A stretch of 64,000 nucleotides of DNA, from positions 1 through 64,000 of the forward strand of contig JAHLKC010000050.1 of assembly GCA_025449115.1 (NCBI GenBank). The letters are read 5' to 3'. The notes beneath the pieces are model-generated. The model worked only from the letters and a program-made list of their open reading frames with translations, had not been told where the DNA came from and did not search any database. The stretch comes from Chytridium lagenaria. Lineage: Eukaryota; Chytridiomycota; Chytridiomycetes; Chytridiales; Chytridiaceae. Below, piece after piece: positions 12,306 to 21,309 of this stretch; position 1 is the stretch's first letter; every line of letters starts with the position of its first letter. A program made the translations under genes and the position numbers.

Positions 12306-13278
12306 TGTGAAATCTCTGGGCACGCTCCGTGGACTCTAAGTCCATAGGAGGAGATCACAAGATGTCATTACATGTCTAATAAAGATTAGCAGTAACAAGT
12401 CTACTCATTAAAGAGCTATTACACTCAATGTTAGTAGTATGAATTTAAGGTGTGAGGATGAAGTGATTCTAAAGGGGTTTTTTCTAAGGGTTTCCAACAA
12501 TGCCGATCAATGAAGATACTAGGGTGACAAAGCTCTAAGCTATGTCTAACAACCATTATGGTGTCAATCTACAAGACTCTTCCAACAACTTATTTATATA
12601 ACCCATTACCTATGCAAACCAGCAGTCAAGTCGTATTTCCACGCGCTCCCAGGTGGTGGAGTCGTTTCAGGACTCAATGGCATGCATAAGAGGGGGAATA
12701 GCGTAGCGTACTTGCCTGTCATCGTCCATGAGCATCAGGAGGGGCATTGAAGGAGTTCTCATTCAAGAGCATGTCACAACATCCCGTGCCATGGTACACT
12801 TTACGACTTAATTAAAACAGGGCCCATTCCAAGTAAGAGGCAGATAGAAAGACATGGTGTCATATAAGCAATGTGGGGGGGAAGATCATGCACAAACAGG
12901 ACAGGATATGATGATTTTTGTGGGGACAACTTCTCTCTCAGTTTATTATTAATTTTGCTGCTGTAAATAAGTTAGTCAAAAAAGGATATAGTAAACAACA
13001 AAACAAACAAGAAACGAGAAAAATATAAACAATAAACACATAAACCCCTATATACATAAGTACGTCTGCTCGTTCCTAACGCGCTCATATAACTCTAAAC
13101 AAATACGCATTAGTGACGTCAGTCGTAATTTGACAACAAAGTATCATCATATAAGAGAACACGTACTCTTGGAAATATAAGTGACGCCTAGGCTAAGACA
13201 ATCATTTATAGTCATTATATCTTTTATTTATAGTAAAATATATCACGTGAAATATAAGAGAACCTTCAATATTTCACA
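12306..13278 (-). repeat. 3' LTR (left)
   Basis: 973 bp with perfect 8-bp terminal inverted repeats TGTGAAAT/ATTTCACA. It differs from the right LTR only at 12812 (T here, C at 27522) by direct reading. Confidence 0.95.
13114..13121. promoter_or_regulatory. CRE-like palindrome in 3' LTR
   Basis: TGACGTCA, the consensus for CREB/ATF-type bZIP factors, lies about 160 bp inside the start of the LTR in element orientation. The copy in the 5' LTR is at 27824-27831, where it could act on the element's promoter. This is a motif match only. Confidence 0.4.
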
Positions 13279-13294
13279 TTCTCCGCATTTTTAA
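13279..13294 (-). other. Polypurine tract
   Basis: On the minus strand the sequence CTTAAAAATGCGGAGAA ends directly at the first base of the 3' LTR. An equivalent CTTAAAAACTGGGAGAA precedes the LTR-like start of the decayed relative at 30063, which supports it as the plus-strand primer site. Confidence 0.6.
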
Positions 13295-13347
13295 GAGAGC
13301 ATCACGTAAGTGATGAATAGATAATAACACCGTATAGGGAAAGAGAA

Positions 13348-14277
13348 TTACGAATCCGAATCGTCATCACTATTAAAACGGAAACCGTGGTTATCAGCTT
13401 CAGTGACATACTCAGCAGGCTTAGGCCTGCGAGAGGGGCCAGAATGAGGGATAATGTCTGGATCAACATTATAGAATAAAGGAGGGCGTCGGCGACGCGT
13501 ACTAAAAGAAGCGGCCAAGGGGAGTTCATCATCCTCAATAAGGACACGCGTTGGAGGACGAGGTGCTACAAGAGCAGGTTCTTTACCTTTGGGTCGACGC
13601 ATCTTGCGCTTAAGGAAGGCCTGACGCTTCATATGAGCAACAGGGTTGCGAGCGTGGAGCTCTTGCCAATAATCATCAACAATAAGTTTGGGAAGGTCTG
13701 ACTCAAGATACCATTTGTTCTGATGAGAACCTTGGCCAAGGTACTTAACAGAGTAGCGATAAACATATTCGTCCTCATCAAAGTCATGGGCCGCGAGTTT
13801 CTCTATGTAATACTCGGGATCATCAGGACAAGCATCAGCGACAGTAGGGTCAAAGCGACGAAAGAGTTCCCGGTTAACACCAGGCTGAGTCTTAATATGA
13901 TTAGGAGGACGGCGCTGAAGGATCTCTAATTCTCTCCAGGCCTTGACTTCAGCTTCAAAGTCTTCAGTTTTCGAGTCAAAGGCAGCGTCAGTGGCGCTAT
14001 CAAGAGGAGGTAGATTGGCATAGGGTCTCAGACGAGCAGCATTGGCCCATCGAGGTAGGAGACGACCATCAGGTAGGTATTCAACTAAGTTATAGCGGCT
14101 GCGATCAGCACTAACACCAATAATTGGCATTGGGCCAGACCAACGGAATGCAAACTTTGGGGAAGGATCTGCAGGGAAAGGAATTGATAACCCTAACTTG
14201 ATCACCAATATCAAAGCGAAAAGGTTCGATACTTTTATCCGCTTTAGCGAGAGCGTTTTCACGATGATATTTAGCAA
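13348..14277 (-). CDS. Pol C-terminus with chromodomain
   Basis: A minus-strand open frame of 309 codons that closes the pol polyprotein. The first 40 or so codons are probably a shifted frame. From about residue 40 it reads like the integrase C-terminal module (FRWSGPMPIIGVSADRSRYN). Residues about 155-206 (13660-13815) form a chromodomain-like segment with aromatic and charged positions in order (YSVKYLGQGSHQNKWYLESD). Chromodomains fused to Ty3 integrases bind modified histone tails and steer insertion to particular chromatin. The tail is basic, then Pro-rich, ending in an acidic Asp/Ser run. A decayed homologue at 29450-29999 keeps the same chromodomain core and the same acidic terminus, confirming this is the natural end. 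The frame joins the preceding segment only through a frame change near 14,190. Confidence 0.8.
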   Translation of the reverse strand: MLNIIVKTLSLKRIKVSNLFALILVIKLGLSIPFPADPSPKFAFRWSGPMPIIGVSADRSRYNLVEYLPDGRLLPRWANAARLRPYANLPPLDSATDAAFDSKTEDFEAEVKAWRELEILQRRPPNHIKTQPGVNRELFRRFDPTVADACPDDPEYYIEKLAAHDFDEDEYVYRYSVKYLGQGSHQNKWYLESDLPKLIVDDYWQELHARNPVAHMKRQAFLKRKMRRPKGKEPALVAPRPPTRVLIEDDELPLAASFSTRRRRPPLFYNVDPDIIPHSGPSRRPKPAEYVTEADNHGFRFNSDDDSDS

Positions 14278-14929
14278 GGATGCCCTTAGCTAGAGCAATG
14301 CGGGCAGGAAGGCATGTAGCATAATCCTTAGCCGCCTGACGGTGGTCATTTAAGGCATCACTTAGGAACCTCTCAATATTTTCATCAATATTGGCGAAAA
14401 CCGAAGCTTGAGCGCGATAATCGGAGTAAGTTGTGTATGCACCAGTATGGTCAATGACGGGATCGGGGAGGGTGTTGATCGCTAAAAGAGGAATATCCGG
14501 AGTGGACAAGGGAATAAGAAAAGGGGCCGTAGCCGAATCAGGCCAGAGGGGCGTGTATGGGTTATTAGAAGCCAGTATCCGGGAAGGATCAAGTAATAGG
14601 GATCCTAGATAATAAAGCGAGCCGGAAGATCGTTCAAAGTAATAGAGTGAATCAGAACGAGAGGGGCTGAATAAGCCGTCACGAGCATAGACACCAACTA
14701 TGTATCTTACGTCGTTATGGGTAAAAGAGGTTGACTTTAGATATATGTAGGGTAAAGAGTGTCCTTTCAACTTAACGTTAAATACACGATGTTGTGGATA
14801 ACTAGAGTTATTATTCTCGGAGCTATTATATAGTATATAAAAAACGTCAAGTTCAAAGCAGGATATAATAGCAGAAAGTCGTTCAGCTGTAGTCATATCA
14901 ACAGAGTAACCATGGGTTGTTTGGACCAA
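14111..14929 (-). CDS. Extra pol segment between integrase core and chromodomain
   Basis: A minus-strand open frame of 272 codons overlapping its neighbours at both ends in other frames. The C-terminal part (ANIDENIERFLSDALNDHR onward, to FRFDIGDQVRVINSF) corresponds to the helical region and GD.V strand that normally follow the Ty3 integrase core. The first 150 or so residues are not usual there. They are rich in Tyr, Ser and Leu with predicted beta character (HRVFNVKLKGHSLPYIYLK; SGSLYYLGSLLLDPSRIL) and match no domain I recognise. It has no start of its own, so it is part of pol after a frame break near 14,920. Confidence 0.65.
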   Translation of the reverse strand: MVQTTHGYSVDMTTAERLSAIISCFELDVFYILYNSSENNNSSYPQHRVFNVKLKGHSLPYIYLKSTSFTHNDVRYIVGVYARDGLFSPSRSDSLYYFERSSGSLYYLGSLLLDPSRILASNNPYTPLWPDSATAPFLIPLSTPDIPLLAINTLPDPVIDHTGAYTTYSDYRAQASVFANIDENIERFLSDALNDHRQAAKDYATCLPARIALAKGILAKYHRENALAKADKSIEPFRFDIGDQVRVINSFPCRSFPKVCIPLVWPNANYWC

Positions 14930-16362
14930 TGATGTTTAACTTTATTCCAGCAACGAACATAGCATCCAGCTACACGATGGAGGGTCGTGGGGGAAGCAGA
15001 TATATTAGAAGATAGGATTGCGATAGGATCAACATCTTCTTCCCAACGCTCGTCGTCGGCTAGATCTCGTGAGGAGAAACCAAATCGAAGGTCGGCAGGA
15101 GTAAGAGCTTCACGGCCAAACATCAGAAGAAAAGGAGTCTCTTGGGTAGCAGGATGAACAGTAGTCCGATAAGCGAATAGGACATAAGGGATTAACTCAT
15201 CCCAGTCATCATGGGTCTGTTGATTAATATATGCTCTAAGCATCTGACACAGAGTTTTATTGAATCTCTCTACAAGGCCATTGGCACGCGGCCAATAGGG
15301 GGAAGAGTAAGACTGATTGAAGCCAAGTATAGTGCTAACCTTTTTCATTAACTCACTCACAAACTGAGGACCTTGATCAGAATGCATAGTCAGAGGTATA
15401 CCATAGCGACAAAAGCATTCCTCAACAATAGTACGAGCTACAGTTTCAGTTTCAATATCCGCAACCGCATAAGCGTCGGCCCAGCGAGTGAAGTAGTCAG
15501 TTATTACAACAATATACTTATTCTTTCTTTTGCTATCCATAAGAGGACCAAGAATGTCTACAGCAACCCGATCCCAAGGCTTATGGCCAAAAGGAACAGG
15601 TCGGATAGAGCCAGCACGAAGGGGAATGTCCTTGGTCTTCTGACATTCTAGGCAAGAGTCGACGTGACGACGGAGGTCGCGGGATATAGTCGGCCACCAA
15701 TATCTATCAAGGACAGTTGGGAGAATCTTTTGATTACCAAGATGGCCAGAGAAGAGGTCATTGTGTACCTGAAGACAGGCAGCTTCACGAAGCTCAAAGG
15801 GTATACAGAGAGATACGCGAACAGGGGATCGTTTCAAAAGGTAATCATGGACATGAGTAACCTTATACAAGAGTCTATCACGGAGTATCATATTACGTGA
15901 ACCATTAAGTACAGCCTTGCGAGAATCAGCAGCCTCTGGTAAAATCCCAGTCTCAAGGAATAAGATAATGTCTCCAAAGTCGGGGTCTTCACTTTGGAGT
16001 TCTTGGAATTGCTTTGGAGTCTTTCTGAATAAAGCAAACTCGTTTATTCTATGAAGATTAGGATCATCTGGGTCATTGTTGACATCTGACGCGGAGGTAG
16101 CCATGATCTCAATGAGAGACAGAAGAGTTATATCACCATCACACAAATCTGGTGTAGTCGTCATAGTAAAGTGTAAGGACGCGTGGTCAGTTAGGGTATT
16201 GGGATGTTCATGGTCGACGCGCCAAAGACTGGGTATAGCGGAATCAATAAGAAAATAATCTATTCTCCATATAGGCTTATATCTTTGTTGGGGGTTGAAC
16301 CAAGTATAACCAGGAGTGGTAGGGTGCGTCTCGCGGAAACCATCTTTAAAGCCGAGTTTCAT
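14893..16362 (-). CDS. Pol: AP endonuclease C-terminus and integrase
   Basis: A minus-strand open frame of 489 codons. Residues 1-67 complete the AP endonuclease begun in the upstream frame. They carry WRIDYFL (catalytic Asp35) and TDH (Asp59, His60), matching the C-terminal D and DH of ExoIII/APE1. In-frame codons before the Met (GFRAEEQKWF) also fit the family, so translation does not start here. From about residue 185 comes the integrase: HHCC zinc site (His200, His207, Cys237, Cys240), then catalytic Asp269 (AVDILGPL), Asp329 (HSDQGPQF) and Glu365 (NGLVERFN). The integrase should insert the cDNA. The DDE triad and zinc ligands are intact. The frame meets the RT frame with a 4-nt overlap at 16359-16362 but must really shift earlier, at about 16,405-16,428. 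Confidence 0.93.
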   Translation of the reverse strand: MKLGFKDGFRETHPTTPGYTWFNPQQRYKPIWRIDYFLIDSAIPSLWRVDHEHPNTLTDHASLHFTMTTTPDLCDGDITLLSLIEIMATSASDVNNDPDDPNLHRINEFALFRKTPKQFQELQSEDPDFGDIILFLETGILPEAADSRKAVLNGSRNMILRDRLLYKVTHVHDYLLKRSPVRVSLCIPFELREAACLQVHNDLFSGHLGNQKILPTVLDRYWWPTISRDLRRHVDSCLECQKTKDIPLRAGSIRPVPFGHKPWDRVAVDILGPLMDSKRKNKYIVVITDYFTRWADAYAVADIETETVARTIVEECFCRYGIPLTMHSDQGPQFVSELMKKVSTILGFNQSYSSPYWPRANGLVERFNKTLCQMLRAYINQQTHDDWDELIPYVLFAYRTTVHPATQETPFLLMFGREALTPADLRFGFSSRDLADDERWEEDVDPIAILSSNISASPTTLHRVAGCYVRCWNKVKHHWSKQPMVTLLI

Positions 16363-19355
16363 AAATTCCTTGAACCACTTTTGTTCCTCAGCTCTAAAGC
16401 CAGAGATGCCATAGAGGCACGAGGATTACAAACGTCAAAGTCCGTTCGGGCAATATTCATATCGCCGACCACTATCACTGGAGTAACTCGCTTAAGATCA
16501 TAGTTAAACCTAGTGAAGGCCTCTAGGAAGTGCATTTTGTACTCTTGTCGGTGAGTATAGCGTGTTCCATTAGGGACATATACATTCACTATACTAAGTG
16601 AAGGCAACTGGATGGTAAGGCAGCGACCTTCTTCTCCAAAGGCGCCAACGACGGGTGAAGCATTAGGTGAATAGGCGGTGGAAATATCAAGACCTTGTAT
16701 AATTCTTAAAACAGGAACATCCTTCCTAACCATGGTCATAACACCGTTACGACCTGGCTGATCAGGTTCATTAGAAAAAGATACCCAGTTGGGAAGTTTA
16801 TTGAGAAGGTCGCGAATCTTAGTCTCATCACCAAGCATAGTTTCTTGAAGGCAGACGATAGAGAAGTTCTCATCGTCAAGGTACTTGGCAAAGAATTGAA
16901 CCATATCGAGGTCTTGACTTTCTTTTTTGAGTGCGTAGAGCTTCTTCAGGAAAGCTCGAAAACTGTTTACATTCCAACTAAGGATCTTAAAGTCCTTTTC
17001 AACAAACTTAGAAGTAGTGAAGGGCTTAATGGGCCAGATGGTGTGAAGTTGCTGAGCGACTCCGATTATAAGTTCTTTTGGAACGACGGGTCTTGAAAAG
17101 AGGCTATCGGTGACGTTATAACATACTCGAAGAGTCTCCTCAGTGATAGGGAGTGTCAATTCTTGGATTTCGATGATGGGAAAAGCGAAATATTGTTGGA
17201 AGTGTGTAGATTCAGAACCAAATATATTATAAGCTTCCGGTAGGTTGCCAGGCAATATAGAATCATTTACAGATAATACATGAGTAAGACGATTAACATT
17301 TCGTTGAAAGAGCCAGAGGCGACGAGCACCAGGCAAGTTATATTTTCTGAACTCATAACGGCGATTACCACTTAGTAATTCCAACAGATGTTGGGGGTTG
17401 ACGCACAGGATATAATCTGTAGGTAATTCTTCATCTTTCTGAATGTCGTCTAACGCATTCATAAAGTTCTGATCATCTGTAGGAGGGTCAATGCCCCGGT
17501 TTTCAAGAGAGGGGTCGGGGAGGGTAAAAAGATCCACGTTAAGGGGAGCGCGTTTACCAACAAAGACGTGGTCACCAGTAAGAAGAGCCGCAGCAGGAAT
17601 TTCTGAAGGGAGGGTGGGCGGGGATAATGTGGACTTAAATGCACGAGAAAGTGCGTCAGCAACGGCTTGACTTTTGCCAGGAGTATGAACAAGTTCAATA
17701 TCATGATCGTGAAGAGCATAAGCAAAACGAGCAAACCTGCCTTTGAGGTCGCCTTTGGCAAAGAGGGACAAAAGGGCTGAATGATCAGTTTCGATCTTGT
17801 ATGGAGTATTCCAGGTATAATGAGCAAAAGTATCAGCTGCCCAAACGACGGCGAGGCCTTCGCGATCAGTATTTGAGTAGTTGCACTCAGTGTCGGATAA
17901 AGTTCGAGATGCAAAGGCAACAGGGTGGTAAACACCATTATCATCAATGAAAAGTGCAGCGCCCATGCCGTATTTAGACGCGTCGCATGAAATCACAAGT
18001 TTATCGTTAGCTTTAGGTAAGCGCATAGTAAGCATAGCTTTAAGAATGTCAATTATCTTAAGGAAAGCAGCCTGACAAGAGTCAGTCCACGCAAAAGGAG
18101 TATCTTTACGAAGCAGTGTAGTAATGGGGAATGCTACATCAGAGAAATTGGGAACAAAACGCCGGAAATATTGCATAAGTCCTAAAAACATCTGAACTTG
18201 TTTAACAGTTTTAGGAACTGGGTAATCGTCAAGAGATTTTAGTTTCTCTGGGTCAGCTTGTAAACCGTCTTTAGACACGACGTGTCCAAGGAAAGGTAGA
18301 ATATCAAAACAAAAATGACACTTTTTTGGTTTTAACTTCAAATTGAACTCAGCAAGGCGAGAGAAAACCATACGGAGGTTAGAGAAATGTTCGTTGATGT
18401 CTTGTGAAAATACAATAATATCATCAATGTAGACCATGCAGATAGACCATTTCAGTCCAGCGAGGACAAGATCCATGCAACGTTGGAATGTAGGAGGGCT
18501 ATTGGTAAGACCAAAGGGCATCACCTTATATTGCCATTGGCCACCAGAAGTAACGAAGGCAGTCTTATGGCGTTCACTGGGTGGGATTTTGATTTGCCAA
18601 AACCCAGATAATAAATCAAGGGAGGTAAAAAGTGTCATGCCAGCAAGACGATCAAAGGTCTCATCGATACGAGGCAAGGGGTATTTATCCTTGACAGTAA
18701 TATCATTTAATCGACGAAAATCAGTACAGAAACGGAGTGAACCATCCTTTTTCTTGGCCAAGCAGACAGGAGCGGCAAAGGGTGAACGTGCAGGCTCAAT
18801 AATATCATCTTCCAACATTTTATCAATATGTTCTTTAATAATCTTAGCGCGTTCAAGACCCTCAGGATATGGAGGTGCGTTAGGTGCGCGAGCATAAGGT
18901 TTAATCTCAATGGTATGTTCACCAGGAGAGCGCGTACCAGTCACGACATTAGGGTCAAATATGTTTCGAAATTCAAGGAGTAGCGCAGTTAGACGGGATT
19001 TTATATCAGCGTCGGTGATATGAGAGATATCAAATTGGGCAAGAAACTCCTCATCAGAGGTGAATGACTTTTCGCGGGTGTAGTCCATCTTATCTTCCTG
19101 AGACGTGTCTTTGGGTCTCATTCGAACAGGTTCAGGGGTAGGAGATTTAGGTTCTTTTGAAGGGAGTTCAGGTTCAGCATAGAATGTTGAGAGAAAAGAC
19201 ATCCACTTCTGAACCTCAGGATCCTCAACGGCAGCAATCATAGTTTCCAGGTCGTCAGGAGATATAGGCGACAACTGATCATCAGTGGTGTCAACGTTTA
19301 GAGCGTGGGGTGTCATCATCACTAGCGCAGTCAGAAGCGGGGTTTGGACCAGCAT
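16359..19355 (-). CDS. Pol: RT, RNase H, ASCH-like and AP endonuclease N-terminus
   Basis: A minus-strand open frame of 998 codons. Residues about 165-365 are reverse transcriptase, with FCTDFRRLN, SLDLLSGFWQI, MPFGLTNSPPTFQ and the YIDD box (309-312). Residues about 450-570 are RNase H with Asp458, Glu499, Asp524 and Asp567 at the expected places. Residues about 646-760 (17076-17420) resemble an ASCH domain: a YEFRK strand, then RRLWLFQRNVNRL, then FQQYFAFPIIEIQELTLPIT. From residue 787 an ExoIII/APE1 AP endonuclease begins: SWNVNSFR (Asn795), CLQET (Glu838), NVYVPNG (Tyr926), VVGDMN (Asp965, Asn967). It continues in the next frame. The RT makes cDNA from element RNA and RNase H removes the template. 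An AP endonuclease has no known role in LTR retrotransposition. Confidence 0.95.
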   Translation of the reverse strand: MLVQTPLLTALVMMTPHALNVDTTDDQLSPISPDDLETMIAAVEDPEVQKWMSFLSTFYAEPELPSKEPKSPTPEPVRMRPKDTSQEDKMDYTREKSFTSDEEFLAQFDISHITDADIKSRLTALLLEFRNIFDPNVVTGTRSPGEHTIEIKPYARAPNAPPYPEGLERAKIIKEHIDKMLEDDIIEPARSPFAAPVCLAKKKDGSLRFCTDFRRLNDITVKDKYPLPRIDETFDRLAGMTLFTSLDLLSGFWQIKIPPSERHKTAFVTSGGQWQYKVMPFGLTNSPPTFQRCMDLVLAGLKWSICMVYIDDIIVFSQDINEHFSNLRMVFSRLAEFNLKLKPKKCHFCFDILPFLGHVVSKDGLQADPEKLKSLDDYPVPKTVKQVQMFLGLMQYFRRFVPNFSDVAFPITTLLRKDTPFAWTDSCQAAFLKIIDILKAMLTMRLPKANDKLVISCDASKYGMGAALFIDDNGVYHPVAFASRTLSDTECNYSNTDREGLAVVWAADTFAHYTWNTPYKIETDHSALLSLFAKGDLKGRFARFAYALHDHDIELVHTPGKSQAVADALSRAFKSTLSPPTLPSEIPAAALLTGDHVFVGKRAPLNVDLFTLPDPSLENRGIDPPTDDQNFMNALDDIQKDEELPTDYILCVNPQHLLELLSGNRRYEFRKYNLPGARRLWLFQRNVNRLTHVLSVNDSILPGNLPEAYNIFGSESTHFQQYFAFPIIEIQELTLPITEETLRVCYNVTDSLFSRPVVPKELIIGVAQQLHTIWPIKPFTTSKFVEKDFKILSWNVNSFRAFLKKLYALKKESQDLDMVQFFAKYLDDENFSIVCLQETMLGDETKIRDLLNKLPNWVSFSNEPDQPGRNGVMTMVRKDVPVLRIIQGLDISTAYSPNASPVVGAFGEEGRCLTIQLPSLSIVNVYVPNGTRYTHRQEYKMHFLEAFTRFNYDLKRVTPVIVVGDMNIARTDFDVCNPRASMASLALELRNKSGSRNL

Positions 19356-19364
19356 GAGGACAGT

Positions 19365-20296
19365 TCATAAAGGGTCGTCAATAGAAGTAGGTAAAGCACT
19401 AATGGCGGCAAGGAGATCAGGGATATTACCAATGTCAGACGGTGACGAGGGTAATGGAGGCTGTGGAGTTAACGACGGCGTGGATGTGAACGTCTCGACG
19501 GAAGTAGTCGGAGGAGAGGTGAGGTCGATATCATCGTCGTGAGAAGCAATGATGTTTGACCAGTGCGTTTGAACATCTTCGAGAGAGTTATATTCAGGGT
19601 GAGTACATAATTCAAGCATTAAACCAAGTAAGGATGTGGTATCATTAGCGAGAGAATCACTAAGTCGCATAACATAATCAACACCATTAATAGGATCATC
19701 AGTAATATGACCAAGGCACGTGCCCTTGGGAACGTGGACAGGAGTATCATGGTGACATCCGACGTCAAGGTAAAAGGGCGGCATATCAAGCCGTTTCTTG
19801 GGGAGGCCAGTGTTTTTAGAGTTTGGCCGGTATATGTATCTAACTTTGCAGCGTCGGTGAAGATATCCCTATGCTTAACATGTGTTCGAGGAACAAGAAT
19901 ACATTTATCCACATTACTTTGGATGGGGTTTATCAAGTAACTAGTATGAACAACATCGGGTAAGCGCCCAAGAGTACAGGGGACAGGAGTATTGAACATG
20001 GGAGTTAACATGACGTCTTCCGACGTGAATACAGGGATTAACGGATTCTCATGAATGAAGGTAGGAGCATTAGCAATAAGTTGTAATGGCGTGTAATGTA
20101 CCTGGACCTCAGGACCCTGAGGTGTGGGAGCCTCGTGGAAGTATCTGAGTAATTGTTGGCTACCCAAGATATCCATATGATAGTGGTTTATTATAGGTGT
20201 ACCTAATAACATTGCGTGGACAATTACGAACAACTTGGAACTCCCAAGACGTGACGAACGCGGTAATCGGTACCAGGTGAAAAGGTTAGGAGGCAT
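19365..20296 (-). CDS. Pol linker between protease and RT
   Basis: Two overlapping minus-strand frames (19619-20296 and 19365-19784) continue from the protease toward RT. The coding path appears to pass from the first to the second around 19,790. The second reads YLDVGCHHDTPVHVPKGTCL, then an acidic and Pro/Thr/Ser-rich stretch ending just before the RT frame. Such beta-rich segments between retropepsin and RT occur in many Ty3 elements. No enzymatic motif is seen. Confidence 0.6.
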
Positions 20297-20535
20297 GAAC
20301 CAAGAAGTAGTTCCCTACCGCCTATTCCCGTAGAGAAGCGTGGTTTTGCGTATGGACGGATTTTAATATTGAAATCGCGGTTGTGAAGTTGCTTCAAAAA
20401 GGATAAGGAAATAACGTTGGCGTTAGATCCAGAGTCAAGTAGGGCATCTGTGATAAAGGTGCCATGTATTCTAGCACAGATTTGAGCGACTGTGGTTGTT
20501 ACGGGGTGTGAGAGCTGTAGGGATCTCATCGACAA
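20224..20535 (-). CDS. Pol: retropepsin-like protease
   Basis: A minus-strand open frame of 103 codons containing TDALLDSGSNANVISLSFL. This is the flap-fold aspartic protease signature with Asp-Ser-Gly as the active-site triplet, flanked by the usual hydrophobic strands (CARIHGTFITDALL before it; FSTGIGGRELLLGSC after it). Retropepsins act as dimers to cut Gag and Pol from the polyprotein. It lies between Gag and RT as expected for Ty3/gypsy. The frame is joined to its neighbours only through frame changes. Confidence 0.8.
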   Translation of the reverse strand: MSMRSLQLSHPVTTTVAQICARIHGTFITDALLDSGSNANVISLSFLKQLHNRDFNIKIRPYAKPRFSTGIGGRELLLGSCLLTFSPGTDYRVRHVLGVPSCS

Positions 20536-20674
20536 GTACGGTCTGTTTGAGTGCCTTTAGATGAAGGTTCTGGGAGTTCATAATGCATGACGTACTTATC
20601 TTTGTGGCGACGTGGTTTTGACGGTGACTTTCGACGAGGCGGTGAGTCAGGGATAGTAGTTTGAGTTGACCCAT

Positions 20675-21309
20675 CTACGACAGGCTGGGAAGCTTGTGTT
20701 GCGATGATGAAGTGACAGTCTTAAGAGTGGGAGTGACCAGAGGCACCGTCTTCAGTAAAATTAGGGTTGGTGACTTCAAAGAATTTACGTAAAGGTTTCG
20801 CATTAAGAGTTTATCATTGATAATGGATAAATCAAATGGGACGGGATCCTTGAAATAAATTGACTCAGATATAGGGTATTTACTTACGACATCTTTGGGG
20901 ACAAAGTGCCAATCAGTGACGTCCATAATATGGAACGCGCGCTGAATCTCCGCATTTTTGATAGCAGACGACAGGCGACTGTAACCCTCAATCTGTAGGG
21001 AGCCAGGTGACAGGGGTGAAGGACCAACAAGTAAAAGGTATGAAATATGTGCGGCAGTAGGATCAAAGACCCATAGACGACGTCCATATGAAGCATCCCA
21101 GGGTGCGGTGGGAGGTGAGTAAGGGCGAGAGGTGAGGAAGTCGATCGTCGAAGAAGGTAATGAGAGAAGGGCATCGTGACGTGAAACACGTGAAGTGGTG
21201 GCGACGATGAAGGTAAAGAAGACACATCAACCAGGCAGTCATGGAGGGAGGATCGGCGCGGACGGTAGAACGCGGCGGAGGCGGGATAGAAGAAACTAAG
21301 GAAACCCAT
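20675..21309 (-). CDS. Segment between zinc knuckle and protease, possible second ASCH-like fold
   Basis: Overlapping minus-strand frames (20884-21309 and 20675-20926, plus a third between them). The best coding path through about 20,890-21,106 reads YGRRLWVFDPTAAHISYLLL, then an Ala/Ile helix with a predicted strand AFHIMDVTDWHFVP. The order RRLW(V/L)F, hydrophobic strand, PG turn, then a strand ending near a Pro resembles the ASCH-like part of pol at 17076-17420. The similarity is by eye and weak. Otherwise unrecognised. Confidence 0.4.

Noticed and set aside
16162..16997. LINE endonuclease from a nested non-LTR element
   Set aside because: The domain is continuous in frame with RNase H upstream and is followed at once by the integrase of the same element. 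There is no LINE RT, poly-A tail or second target duplication around it.
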